Assembly (NCBI RefSeq): GCF_000340215.1
Contig: NW_006921540.1
Span: 428,377 to 492,376 of the forward strand
Origin: Pseudocercospora fijiensis CIRAD86
Taxonomy: Eukaryota; Ascomycota; Dothideomycetes; Mycosphaerellales; Mycosphaerellaceae
DNA: 64,000 nt
Direction of reading: 5' to 3'
The translations under genes were made by a program, and so were the position numbers. Every line of letters starts with the position of its first letter. The stretch's first letter is position 1. This document shows positions 46,660 to 58,180 of this stretch, piece by piece. A model generated the notes under the pieces. The model was given only the letters and a program-made list of their open reading frames with translations. It had not been told where the DNA came from and searched no databases.

Positions 46660-46935
46660 AAAAAACTATAATAAGTAAAAGTTTTAAGTAAGGGGAAAAG
46701 CTTTAAGTAAAAAGTTTTAAGTAAGGGGAAAAAAGCTTTAAGTAAAAAGTTTAAGTAAGGGGAAAAAAGCTTTAAGTAAAAAGTTTAAGTAAGGGGAAAA
46801 AAGCTTTAAGTAAAAGGTTTAAGTAAGGGGAAAAAAGCTTTAAGTAAAAAGTTTGAATAAGGCGAAAGAAACTTTAAGCAAAAGGTTTAAGTAAGGGGGG
46901 AAGAAACTTTAAGTCAAAATTTAAAGTAAAAGTTA
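46660..46935. repeat. Tandem repeat of about 31-33 bp, eight or nine units
   Basis: Units combine AAAGTTTAAGTAAGGGGAAA and AAGCTTTAAGTAAA, slightly variable in length. Purine-rich on the plus strand; no coding sense. Confidence 0.85.
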
Positions 46936-47953
46936 GGTAGGGCAAGAACTTTAAGTCGCAGCTTCTTACAAGTTAGTAGCTCTAATTAGGATACTGTTAC
47001 GCCGCTACTAGCTATAATAGCTAAGCGCTATAACTTTACGGAGGACGATGTCGATACACTCGTCGTATAGTTATTTGTTCCTAATAACGACGCGCTACCC
47101 GCAAACCATTCCGACTGTATAGTAGGAAATGGCACGACAAAGCGTTACGTCTACGATTAGTAGGGTCTCCCGGACGGGAGCCTAAAAGGGGACGAACAGA
47201 AAATTCTCAATCGCTATATAAGAAATTAGGGCCCTTAGAAGGATAACAACAATAAGAAGGAGCAGTATCGCGCTGCCGTAGAATTTTGCCTCCGCTACCT
47301 AAGTAGCGCTGTTAGTCCAGGTATATCGTAATTCGACATCCGCAAAGTATAGGCTGTCTTTATTAAGTAATAGGCAGGCCCTAAAGATACACTTAAGCGC
47401 GAGCCTACCTAAACACCTACGCTATCGTCTAGCCGCCGCCTAAGACCTACAAAATTGCTAGCGAGCGCATTAAAGACAATATTAAACAATAAGGCGGCGA
47501 GTAAAGTCCTTCTAATAGAAGCAAACCCTAGCGGCGGGGATATAGATAGCGTCTAGGATTAGGGTAGTCGAGACTTTGCTACTAGTCGAAAATTGCAAAC
47601 ATAGTAGCCGGGATCTATATTCCCTACATCTACTAGAAGACTCTAGACGCTATAGGCTAGGAATACCTATACTATTACGCTAGCCGTAGTCGATCGGTTA
47701 GATATAGTACTTGTCGTATAGCTATTCTATAGACTATTTGCGATACTAGAGGTAGCAAATCTTAAGTAAGCGCCTTCTACGACTCCTAAGACATTTATGC
47801 CTTTGTATAATCGTAGATCGCTATACGCAAATTTGTCGCATAATAGCCTCTAGTGTTAGTTAGAGTCTAAGTTTCACATTACTAACTAGTTAGACATCGT
47901 AATAGCAGCAGTAAACCTAGGCGAGGACGACACGAATAAGATTACCGATAACG

Positions 47954-48045
47954 GTAAGTTCGAAGCCGCCGTCTCTAAGTGCAGTAGATACAATACCGCT
48001 ACTGTTGAAATTCTACTATTTATCGGTTTATCGGCTACTAACTAG
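47954..48045 (+). other. Predicted intron in the SNF2-type gene, 5' part
   Basis: Consensus donor GTAAGT; end TACTAACTAG. Removal joins two coding registers (frame 1 to frame 3). An acceptor so close to the branch site is atypical, so boundaries are tentative. Confidence 0.45.
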
Positions 48046-48555
48046 AGCTATAAGAATACGAGCTAGATTTTGTCGAGTAGGCAAATAAGAAATTCGATAA
48101 TAAGGCTCGCGCGACATTTAGCCGAGACATTAATAGGCATATCGAGAAGAAGCGGAAAACGAATGCGAGCAGTCCGATCGCTATAGCTACTATAGCTTTA
48201 GTAGAGTCGGAAGACTTATAGCTAAGAGAGAAGCTACTATTTAGCCTAGAGATATAGGAGCGTCGTTATAAGCAGCGCCGATAGCGGTTAGGTCTCTAAT
48301 CTAGCGAACTCTTACGTAGCGCCGCATTTAGTATCCCTCTATTATCGAGGGCATCGATACCGTCGCCTAACGATAAGCGCCCTATTCTATTCGGTAGAGC
48401 TCTACTAAAGGTTGTTAAGCTTAGAGATCTTAAGTTACCGCCTGCCCCTACGCCGGTATCTTTATAGCAGGCTCAAGGTTCTAGACTTAATACAAATAGT
48501 TATACGTCGACTATAGACGCTACCGCGCCGAATGCTCTAGCCGTACCCTCTACGC

Positions 48556-48900
48556 CTTAAGAGAATCCTTAAGAGAATGCTTAAGAGAATCCTTAAGAGA
48601 ATGCTTAAGAGAATGCTTAAGAGAATGCTTAAGAGAATCCTTAAGAGAATCCTTAAGAGAATCCTTAAGAGAATCCTTAAGAGAATCCTTAAGAGAATGC
48701 TTAATAGAATCCTTAAGAGAATCCTTAAGAGAATCCTTAAGAGAATGCTTAAGAGAATGCTTAAGGTTCTAGACTTAAGGAAAATAGTTAAGAGAATGCT
48801 TAAGAGAATGCTTAAGATTCTAGACTTAAGGAAAATGGTTAAGAGAATACTTAAAAGAATGCTCAAAGTTCCGGACTTAAGGAAAATAGTTAAGAGTCGA
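48556..48900 (+). repeat. 12-bp tandem repeat coding for a PQEN/AQEN array
   Basis: CCTTAAGAGAAT / GCTTAAGAGAAT units, about 18 in a row to about 48765, then interrupted units (with GGTTCTAGACTTAAGGAAAA) to about 48895. In the SNF2 gene frame each unit is Pro/Ala-TAA(Gln)-Glu-Asn. Readings such as MLKRMLKR or ILLRILLR are out-of-frame shadows. Confidence 0.88.
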
Positions 48901-49105
48901 CTATAGACACTGCCGCGCCGGGAGCTTTGCCTAGGATCGTCGCTCCTCGAGAAAATCATCTATATCCTTTAGGATATTAGCGTTCTATAGATAATATGTC
49001 GATAGAACTGTATAGAATAAGTAAAGGTCTTAATAATAGTCTAACGAGAAACGGAAGAGGGTTAGATGCTAGTAAACGTATACGAGATCCTTATACTCGT
49101 ACTAG

Positions 49106-49384
49106 TATTAGCTAGTAACCGGCCCTATACCTATAGGCCAGTTTTGAGCCTACATAAGAGGCCTCCTTCTATAGAGTAGATAGATTATCAACCTCGTATA
49201 GTATATTGTTTATGTTACACTTCTATAATGCCTATATTGTAGGGCTCTAGTTATTAGCCTAAGCGACAGTCTCGTTATCCTATCTTGCTAAACATAGCTG
49301 CCTATATTGCTATAGGTTATGTTACCCTCGGTAGCCTATACTATTACTACGAGTAGTAGTAGTAGTGTTAGTTTCCGTCCTTTA
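49106..49384 (+). repeat. 5' LTR of element 3
   Basis: 279 bp, TATTAGCTAGTAACCGGCCC at the start; nearly identical to 61107-61385 with transition differences. Confidence 0.92.
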
Positions 49385-49385
49385 T

Positions 49386-49402
49386 TAGAGCCGAAGGTAG
49401 GG
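49386..49402 (+). promoter_or_regulatory. Probable primer-binding site of element 3
   Basis: TAGAGCCGAAGGTAGGG (TGG at the start before RIP) lies one base inside the 5' LTR; complementarity to a tRNA 3' end is assumed from position. Confidence 0.45.
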
Positions 49403-49480
49403 CTATCTCTTTATATCTAACAGGTTCGGGTATATTGAAGGTAGTCTCTAGGTACGAATAGCTATAACCGAAGCGAGGGC

Positions 49481-50059
49481 ATAATAAGAGCCTACGATAC
49501 GGACGATACCGAAGTATCTTAAGGGGCCGTTACGACAAGCAGAGAAACCTCTTAACGAGGGCATCGCTTTAACCCCGAAAAGCTGCAAACCCTTAGGACT
49601 GTTACAGCTTAGGGCCTAGTCTATAACTATAGCTAGCTTCTAAGGACTCGGCTCCGGGTCGAAGACCTATTTAGTACCGCTTGCTCGAGATAAGCCCCGC
49701 CTAAGGAGGAGATAGACTAATTACCTATCGGCCTTGCTTAGTTTGCTAAGACTATCTATACGATAGCAATTTCTAGATTACAGGTCGGATGCCTAGACAG
49801 TTCCCCTATTAACCGGGTAGATTGTTTCGGGATTCGCTACCTCGTTCGGATAGTACTTAGCCTTCTACTAGAAAAAGAAGGTCCCCGCCCCCCCCCCCGC
49901 CTAGCTAAAGGAGAAAACGATAGTTAGTAAAGTAGCTAGTTTCTAGGATCTAAGTGTGAATAGAAATTACAGTTCCTTCCTCCGAGCGGCTTTTGTCTAA
50001 ATTTACCAAATTAAAGCTCCTAAGGGTGTCTAAGCGAACCCTAAGAGGCTAAACTCTAA
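49481..50059 (+). other. Possible leader ORF (ORF0) of element 3
   Basis: Frame 2 between ATA 49481 (ATG before RIP?) and the TAA inside palindrome P1 reads like protein for about 190 codons: RFNPEKLQTLRTVTA, EEIDQLPIGLAQFAK-type and TIYTIAISRLQVGCLDSSP segments, then a Pro run coded by a C-tract (49882-49899). A genuine TGA at 49436 precedes it. The frame was chosen from the TAA, and RIP can erase TGA stops, so coding status is uncertain. Confidence 0.3.
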
Positions 50060-50082
50060 TACTACCCTAGGGGTAACATTAG
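50056..50082. promoter_or_regulatory. Boundary palindrome P1 (before gag)
   Basis: 27 nt: CTAATACTACCCT then AGGGGTAACATTAG. The arms fit a common ancestor CTAATGCTACCCC and its inverse around one central base. It lies 120 bp before the gag start. Its TAATA (TAATG before RIP) is not in the gag frame. Confidence 0.75.
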
Positions 50083-50201
50083 AAGAAAACAGCCTAGCAC
50101 ACTCCTTTCTCGCATAGCAACATCGAAATAAACTAAACCTATAACATACACTAAAAACACTTTCCTATAGCATTTTATTTTAACTACTTTATAATAATCG
50201 A

Positions 50202-53200
50202 ATAAGCTCTAGCGAAAGCGAGCATTACGAATTAGCGGAATCTTTCGGAATCTAATAACCTACCGGACCTATTAACGAAGAAATTAGGCGACGACTTGTT
50301 GTTATAAGCGCTATCGAACTAAGGGCTATCGAGCCTTCTACGCCCGAGGCCCTCTATAATGTCGTTATAAAGATAATTCAAGGGTAGACTAACCTTCTCC
50401 GTTAGAATAGGCGTCGCCCGCTAGAGCTAGGAAGCAGTAGGAACCCTCTATTCGAAGGGTGGAACGCTACGGCGCACGTAGAACGCTTTAAGGACAACTT
50501 AGCCGAGTACAAACTCGAAGAGGAGTCGGACTAGTACAAGGTCCGGTCCCTTACGAGGACTACTATTACTAAGCTTTACCGAACCCTTAGAACCCTAGTT
50601 AGCTACCTAGAAAAGGACGACAAGTCTAATGCCGACTAGGAGGTCTTTAAGCAGGCCTTTATAAGGGAGTATCGGGATCGCGATAGCCGTCGCATTAAAG
50701 GCAGTCGTACGTAGCTTAAGAACCTCTATATAGAGAGGCGCACCGAAGATAACGACCTAAAGGAGTACGTCCGCGAGTTTGTTAAGTTAGCGGACGGCAT
50801 CGACTAGTAGAACCTCGAGAATTCTTAGAGAACGAGGCTACTCCTTAAAGGGTTGCTATAGTCTACGGCTAAGCGTGTCTTCTATCGCTACAAGCTTAGC
50901 GAAGCCAATCCCGAGACCTTTAGGAAGTACAAAGAGGTCCTAGAGGCTATTAAGGACGATATTAATAGCTCCGCCGACGCAAAGAAGTTCATTTACGGCG
51001 AGGACCGGAATAACCTAGCCTAGGTAAGGAACGATGCCTTAGGAACTAGAGGGCCTAAGTTTCTTCCTAAATCGCAAAGTAGTCCTAGTACCGTAACTCC
51101 TACTATTACTAAGCATTCTTAGGACGTTACGGACTTAGCTAAATCCCTAGCCTAGCTTAACCTTAATGCGAAAGCACTATAGCGAGTTAGGGAGGTCCTT
51201 AATACTAGTATACTAAAGGATATGCTACTAGTCTACTAGGTCTCCGATCCTAACTACCCTAAGGCCCCTTTAGTTAACGTCTACGCTATACGGAAGATCT
51301 ATTCGGACTTAGATAGCAAGTACTAGATATGCGGCGGTTTCAAACATATTTAATTAGACTACCCTATCTAGAAGGAGCTTCTTAAGAGGAAGCTCGTTAT
51401 ATAAGTAAATAGTCGGTTCTACTATACCGATACCGGCGATAAGATTAACTTCGAGTAGGATCGTAGAGCCCCGAAGCTGCCTCAACTTAGGAGTCTTCTA
51501 GAGAAGAAGTATAGTAGCAAGATCGAATTTAAGGACACTAGGAACAGTACCCTCGCCGCTATTGCTAAACGAGAGACTTAGAAGGTTAGGGTAAAATAGG
51601 TTAAGGAGCGGAGCAGTAACGGTACTACTAAGCCTATTAAAGTCAACTTTGTGTCTTAGGACCCGGACGCAGTTACTAATGTTTACGCGGTTACTAAGAA
51701 CAGTATAGATGTCTACGCTGCTATAAGGTCCTAAACTTAGTCGTCCTAAACCTAGTCCTAGGGCAAGGGCAAGAGCCCTTAGAACCCTACCCGCCCTAGT
51801 GCGGCAGCCCCTACTAGGATACTTAAGAAGCAGGCAGCTAATAAGGCTAAGAAACAGCGAGAATTAGTCGCTAAGACTAAGACACTCTAGATAGCTAAAG
51901 ACCGTGCAACCCGAGCTAGTATAGCTACTCCGGAGGTCCTAGAGACTCCCGATATCGATATAGAGGATGTTACTACCGACATTAGTAGTACCCTAGGCCT
52001 AGCTAACCCGCCGGCCTATAAGCGAAAGTTAGCCGACCTAAAGAGCTTTCGCTTTAATAGGTATATAAAGAAGTATAGTGCCGGGCCTACTAACTCTTAC
52101 GATACAAAGGCAAATGCTCTCTTCTAGGCTTTATAGTTCCTAGACCTCAAGTCTAACGTATCTATAGGGGAGCTTCTAGTATACGGTTTGCCTACTAACC
52201 TGTTCTAGAGCCGGATTCCTAACGATGCTACCTTTATAAAAGACCTTATAGCCCTCTAACGTAAATAGGGGCGAGAGGACTATATCGACGTCTCTTCCCT
52301 ATAGTTCCTTCCTAAATTTTTAGGGGCCTAGGAGTTAGTAGAAGGCGAATTAGTAACCTACGAGAGCTAGGAGACTATCGATAATGCTAACGAAGAGGGG
52401 ATTAAGGAGATAGGCCGAGGGGATAATAATAATGCCGACTCTGCTTCGGTTTCGGTTTCTATTAAGGCTATCCGATTTACTAGCTAATAAATCGGTCGAG
52501 TAGGACCTCCTCGACCTAAGGAACTTTACTCTATCCCTAATAATATAGACCTTTCCGTAGTTACCCGTTCCTTTACCGTCGTTCCCGCTATCTATATTTA
52601 AGTTACTATCGGAAGCTATAGTTAGCAGTTGCTAGCAATGCTTAATAATGGTTTAGAGTCACTTATTATAAGTAAGCGCTAGGCTAAATAGCTCCGACTA
52701 CTAATAAATAGAGATATTTCCCTTAGTATATAGGGAGTAAATAGGGAGGTTGCGCTAGTAGGTGCCTGCTATAATATTATAGTAGACGCTTTCGGCATAT
52801 ACTTTTCCTTTACCTTCTAGATTGCCGCTAACCCGAACACGCTAATTATTCTAGGTCGTCTATAGTCTCGTATAACCCGGGGTATCTAGCGCAACTGCGA
52901 CGATAGCTCCTAGGAAGGAACTATCGCTAACTAGAAGGGCAACTAAGTCGTATTTACTAGTTATATCGGAAATACTAGCTGCAAGTCCTACGAGGATATC
53001 CTTGCTGCTTCTAAGCGCTCTTCGGGAAACGCTATAGCGCGGTTATAAGACCGGCAATCTGCGCTATAAGTTAATATAGCTTAAATAGGTTATATCTAGA
53101 GGTGCGCCGCTCCGTACGATAAGGCTAGTTTCTAGGCTCTATACTAAGGAGACGAATGCTCGAAGCGATAGCGAGCATAATAGTATAACGACTACCTAGT

Positions 53201-53297
53201 GCACGAATCTCGGTAATAATGCTATCGTAGGCATCGCCGCCGGAAGCGGATCTACCTAAGCCCGAATCCGAACTAACTAATTAGAACGCCGAGCTAA
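50202..53297 (+). pseudogene. gag: gag-protease of element 3, RIP-inactivated
   Basis: Frame 3 from ATA 50202 (ATG before RIP). The capsid region includes LFEGWNATAHVERFKDNLAE (about 50450) and DNDLKEYVREFVKLADGI. A zinc knuckle at 51321-51362 reads Y-x2-C-x4-H-x4-Y, with two Cys changed to Tyr. After a Lys-rich linker comes a retropepsin domain: VTIGSYS, then the active site LNNGLESLIISKR (near 52641, Asp to Asn), VALVGACYNIIVDAFGIYFS, and ILGRL near 52850. The frame closes at TAA 53295-53297, inside palindrome P2, sharing its last A with the ATG of pol. Confidence 0.85.
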
Positions 53298-53320
53298 TGC
53301 TACCCCGGGGGTGTTATTAG
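53294..53320. promoter_or_regulatory. Boundary palindrome P2 with TAATG stop-start (gag/pol junction)
   Basis: CTAATGCTACCCC, G, GGGGTGTTATTAG. TAA 53295-53297 is in the gag-protease frame; ATG 53297-53299 is in the pol frame. The arms can form a GC-rich hairpin of up to 13 bp at the junction. Confidence 0.85.
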
Positions 53321-56300
53321 GAATCTAACGTTTTCGCCGGAATTATAAATTAGGATTACTAGCTATATACCTACCGACTTAAGGAGACTTCTAATAAAGT
53401 TTACGCGCTGTTCTATTACGCTAATCTCCGGGCCTAACGTTAAAGAGAGAGGGCTCGGGTATTACGAGCGGTTAGCGTATATACCCTATATAAGAGGGTA
53501 GCTAATAAGATTAAGCCCGTAAAAGGCAGCGTATATATAACCGATAGGTCTAATCCTAGCGGAAATCCTAACTAGCGACAAAAGTGCCTTAACCGCGAAG
53601 CGATATTAACACCTAGGGATAGTCTATACGACTAGAGGTACATTACTAAAAAGTTTTCCGCTATTCCTAGGGGATCGAGGCTAACGCCGGAGAGACTAGC
53701 GAACATCAAACCTAGTATCGAGCTTTCGGATCTTGAACTAGATTTGCTATATAAGCTTCTGTATAACCGCGAAGCCGTGTTAGTATATAACTTTACGTAT
53801 CTAGGCAGGATTAACCCGGAGGTTGCCCCTCTATAGAGGATTCGAACGATCGAGTATAAGCCTTAGGCTTACCTAGGGTTTAAGCTAAACCTAAGCCTAA
53901 GAGGTATAGTTAAGGACATAATACGGCAGCGTGTAAAGGCTAGCACCTTAGAGCCTTCCTATGCCTCGTATTGCAACCTATACTTCCTAGTTTAGAAGAA
54001 GACAGCTCCTAGGGAACTAAAGAATTACCGTCTAATTAACGCTATATAAAAGTTTAACGCAGTTACGATTAGAGATACTAACCTCCCTCCGGAGACTAAT
54101 AGGTTCTCGGAAGCTTTTGCTAACTATGTTGTAGCCTTACTAGTTAATGTTTTCTCGGGCTACGACTAGATCCCTCTCTATCCTAATAGCCGCGACCTTA
54201 CTAGTTTCGAGACACCTCTTAGGCTATATAGACAAACTACCCTTCTATAAGGGGCAACCAACTCCGTAGCCTAGTTCGTTCGCATTATAAACTAAGTCCT
54301 CGCGGCCTATATCTCCTATATAGCGATGCCTTTCCTTAACGACATCGGCATTAAGGGCCCTAAAACTAGGTACGACAATAAAGAAGTAGAGCCTAGCATC
54401 CGTAGGTTCTTTCTCGAACACATTTAGAACCTCGATAGTATCCTCTACGACCTAGAGCGAGCTAACCTAACGGTATATAGGGAGAAGCTTTAGCTCCTAT
54501 ACAAACGAATAAACATTGTCGGGTTTGTAACTAATAAGAACGGCCGCTATCCTAACAATGTACGGGTCCTAAAGATTGTGTCCTAGCCCGACCCTACCTA
54601 TTAGAAAGATATCCGGATCTAGCTTAGAGTAGTCTCCTACTTCCGCATCTAGGTCGAAAACTTTGCGTTAGTATATAAGCCTCTATACGCCTTGCTTAAG
54701 AAGGATACAGAGTTTGAATAGACCTCCGTTTACTAAGCCGCTAAGGACAAGGTTACTAAGGCACTTGTTAGCGCGCCTACGCTTACCTCTATTAACTACT
54801 CGGAAGGCGTAGGTCTACTAATTATTGCTGTCGACTCGAGCGGGGAAGGCTACGGCGAGATACTAATATAGTGTAATCGTAAGGAGCCCTCCTTACGTTA
54901 CCCTATCCGGTACGAGTCCGGTCTATAGAAACCTATCGAGGCCCGATACGATGCTAGCAAACGAGAGTGCCTTAGTGTCTATAAGGCTCTTAAGAAGTTC
55001 CGACCTTAGCTCTTTAGAGTATTCTTTCGCCTAGAAGTCGACGCTTAGACGCTAGTCTATTAACTTAACCGTATAGCCTCCGACCTGCCTAACTCTACGA
55101 TAGCTCGGTAGGTTGCCTAGATCTATTTGTTTGATTTCGACGTCTTCTATATCCCTAGCAAGAAACATACTAGACCGGATAGCCTTTCTAGAAGGCCTAC
55201 TATAGAAGAAGACATCGCCGAGATAATAGAAGAAGAGGATGTCGACGCGGTTATTAACCGCATCTTCTTTACTGCCTTCTATATTAACGCTATGCTAGTA
55301 ATTACTAGGTCTACTACCGACGACTAACCTAGTAACTAGCCTAACGAAGACCCTACTACTAGCGGCGAGGACTAGGACGATACTAAGGCGGGCGAACTAG
55401 GTAGGGATAATATCCTTAATAGGGTCTACTCCGACGACTCCTATAATATCGCCTACTTCCTTACCTATACGAAGAGAGCTCCCGGTCTATTAAAGAGTTA
55501 ATACCGTCGTATTATTCGCTATTCTCGGAGGTTCCTTATTAAGGATCGTATCCTTTAGCGATAGGCTATAGTTAATATACCGCTCTAGCGTGTTATTAAC
55601 GATCTAGCAGCCCGACAAGAAATCCTTCGTTCCGTTTACGATAAGCTCGGTTATCGGGCGGCGGAGGGCACCTTCGATATCCTTCGTCGACGCTACTAGT
55701 AGGACGGCGTATAGGCTAATGTCTCCCGCTACTATAAGAGCTGTCCTAAGTGCAACTTTAGGAACAGCTACCGGCGTCTAGGAGAGCTACGTATCCCTGC
55801 TACCTAGTTAGTTAGGGAGCGGTAGTATAGCGATAGGGTCTATCTTAGCCGTAATAATAGCCTATATATTATTCGAGAGGGTCTTTCTCGATAGCCGGAG
55901 GCCTATTATTTCTATAAGGGTTGCGGTGCTATTAATGCCCGTAATATAGCTACCTTCCTATTTAAGGATCTGTTTTGCCGCTAGGGAACACCTTACGAGA
56001 TTATCTTAGACAACGCTACGAACAATATAGCTAAGGAGGTTCAAGCGCTACTTGTTTCGTACGGGGCTAAGAACGTTCGCATCTCCCCGTACTATCCCTA
56101 GTCGAATACTATTGTTAAGCGCGGCTATCGGTCGTTGATTAATGCCCTATCTAAGATAACTAATAGTAGCGACAGATTAGTTCCTATTTCTACCCGCGTC
56201 CTAGCCCTTCTCTAGGCGGACCGAACTACTATTATCGATACGACTAGACTTATACTAGCGGAACTTATAATTAGGAGGGACGCCGTTCTTCCTATTAAAT

Positions 56301-57304
56301 TGTCCTACCGTACGTACGGCGTTTACGATTAGGGGTCTATTCGTACTAAGGCAGATCTTCTTGCCCTACGGACTAAGGCTCTTAAGGATATAACTACGAC
56401 TTCTTAAGAGGGTCTTGCTCGACAACGTCGGCTTCGGGAAGAGGCTAAGCAGTATTTTAATAACTATAATGCTATTAATTAGGAACCTCTAAAGGTTAGC
56501 GATATAGTCCTTCTATACCGGTCCGAACTAGAGTATAGTTACTCCTATAAGCTAGCCTTTAAGTAGAAGGGTCCTTATAGAGTAAAGGAGGTCCTTCACT
56601 CGGGTTCCGTATACCTTCTTTAGGAGCTAGATAGTGCTACCTTAAAGCACTCTTACCCTCGGGCTAATCTAAAGAAGATCGTTAAGTTACGCGAACCTGC
56701 CCGCCCTCCGCCGACTAAGGAGGAAGTTAGTGCCTCTATAGACCCTCTACCGTCCTTAGATGCCTATAGGGAGGAGGATCCTACCGCTATTATAGATCCT
56801 ATTCTGCCTAAGAACTATACCTATCCCTAGATTCGTCTTAGTAAGCTATTAGGAATAACTTAAGAACAGAGGGAGGGTTATATACGGATTAACTATATAT
56901 AGAGCGTTTCCGATATTGATTCCGATTCTAATAGTGAACTAGACTTCTAGCTATCTAACTCTAACTCCGAGGAACCTAACTAGTCTAGCGACGAAGACCG
57001 CCTAGAATTATAGCTAGATCCCGAGACTAAATAATTGCTTGCTCTTCCTTGCCTCTACCTACCTCTACTACGTTACTTCCTTGCTCTTGTCGATCGTTCT
57101 CCGCGCTATTAATATAGTGCCGCCCTATACCTTTAGTCCTTACCTATTGTCTATTCCTGCTAATGTTTATGCTCTCGTTTGTTGCTTTTAGTTTATCCTG
57201 TTATTGTCTTTTGCTTTTACCTTTACCTTCGATTAATATTGCTATAACTTCATTCCTTCGCTCTTGTTTCCTTAGATAGAACTATACGAGGCGTGTTTTC
57301 CTAA
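53297..57304 (+). pseudogene. pol: pol of element 3: RT, RNase H, integrase
   Basis: Frame 2 is open (through TAA/TAG) from the ATG in P2. RT spans about 53680-54600: LGFKLNLSLRGIVKDIIRQR, the box MPFLNDIGIKGPK at 54326-54364 (FxDD with Asp to Asn), IRRFFLEHIQNLDSIL, FVTNKNGRYPNNVRVLKI. RNase H follows (INYSEGVGLLIIAVDSSGEG, YIPSKKHTRPDSLSRRP near 55150). The integrase has a CPKCNFRNSYRRLGELRIPA zinc segment (near 55745) and a DNATNNIAKEVQALL block (near 56010). No chromodomain is visible. A TAA at 57032-57034 may be the true end; otherwise the same frame reaches TAA 57302-57304 in palindrome P3. Confidence 0.88.
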
Positions 57305-57327
57305 TAACACCCTAGGGGTAGTATTAG
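57301..57327. promoter_or_regulatory. Boundary palindrome P3 (after pol)
   Basis: CTAATAACACCCT, AGGGGTAGTATTAG. Its TAA (57302-57304) is in the pol frame. Confidence 0.75.
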
Positions 57328-57730
57328 GAAAATAGCCGAACCTAACCCCTCTACCCTTCTAGGACTACTTCCCTCTAGATTCCTAGACTCTAGCAACCTT
57401 CCTTAAGTAACAACGACAACAAGATACTCTACTAGAGGATGTTCCTGCCCTAATTAGCACTAGCTACGTAGGACACTAAGAAAGGGAGGATCCCTCTCCC
57501 TTCCTAGCTCTTAGATAGACATAGCAACCTAGGCCTATAGCCTCTAAGAATAGGGACCTTAGGCCGCTAAGCTTAGTATCTAGAAGAAAGAAGAACGCAC
57601 GGGCTACGTTTATATACCTGCTACTATAAAAGGTAATGCTACATCTATAACGACAGTGCTATAGGCTAATATAAGCTGCGCTAGGCCTAGGCGATTTGCT
57701 CCTAGTTGCCGAGTATCTCTAGAGAAAAAG
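57328..57730 (+). other. Spacer between P3 and P4, possible short ORF
   Basis: Frame 3 reads like protein and ends at the TAA in P4 (57732-57734): PALISTSYVGHQERED-type, then Lys/Arg-rich, then IQAALGLGDLLLVAEYL. Frames 1 and 3 are both free of TGA, so this is weak evidence. Otherwise nothing seen. Confidence 0.25.
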
Positions 57731-57757
57731 CTAATACTACCCCGGGGGTATTATTAG
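57731..57757. promoter_or_regulatory. Boundary palindrome P4 (before ORF3)
   Basis: CTAATACTACCCC, G, GGGGTATTATTAG. The ATA at 57734 (ATG before RIP) is in the same frame as ORF3, 447 nt upstream of its ATG. Confidence 0.8.
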
Positions 57758-58059
57758 TCCCGCTAGCCTTACTACTATAGATTACTACTAGGTACTCGAA
57801 CTAACTAGTTACATTTCGAGTACGCGGGAATCTACGAAAGCTAGAGGTTAATAAAGGCGCGTAGTCGCTACTAGCAATTAGCTAGGTCGATTGTTAAACT
57901 TTAGCCGCCCTACTAATAAAGGAGTCTCGTATATAGCTTCACTTTTTAGGGTCTATATATAATCGTTATCCGTTTGCTTTACCGGAATATACGGACTACG
58001 CTACCTTCGTACCCTATTTAAGGCGAGCTTTCTAAGCTCTTTCTTCTACTTAAACGCTA

Positions 58060-58115
58060 ACTAACTTACTACCGCCTACCCCCTCCCCCTCCTTCTATCT
58101 AAACCCTTTAATTAT
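58060..58115 (+). promoter_or_regulatory. Pyrimidine-rich tract upstream of ORF3
   Basis: CCTACCCCCTCCCCCTCCTT (58075-58094) with further CT-rich bases lies about 85 bp before the ORF3 ATG; such tracts are common in fungal promoters near transcription starts. An internal promoter for ORF3 is inferred, not shown. Confidence 0.35.
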
Positions 58116-58180
58116 TATTAACAAGCTACGAACGTTTTTGCAAACTCGTTACTAACTCCTTTCCGCTCCGGTCGACTAAG

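Larger units (their letters stand above)
47017..49105 (+). pseudogene. SNF2-type ATPase gene, 5' part (upstream of element 3)
   Basis: The frame starts at ATA 47017 (ATG before RIP) with AKRYNFTEDDVDTLVVQLF and runs to 47953. A predicted 92-nt intron (47954-48045; donor GTAAGT, acceptor TACTAACTAG) moves it to frame 3, which continues to 49105. This part is N-terminal and regulatory-looking: Lys/Gln-rich, then a Pro-Gln-Glu-Asn repeat (12-bp units). It is cut at 49105 by element 3. Excising the element with one CTAG copy gives ...CGT ACT AGG CCG CTC GAC..., in frame with the SNF2 ATPase half at 61390. The function assignment rests on that second half. Branch-to-acceptor spacing in the intron is unusually short. 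Confidence 0.7.

Noticed and set aside
48537..48959. Leu/Ile/Arg-rich open frames on both strands over the 12-bp array
   Set aside because: They are shadows of the PQEN repeat, which is in frame with the SNF2-type gene that continues past element 3.
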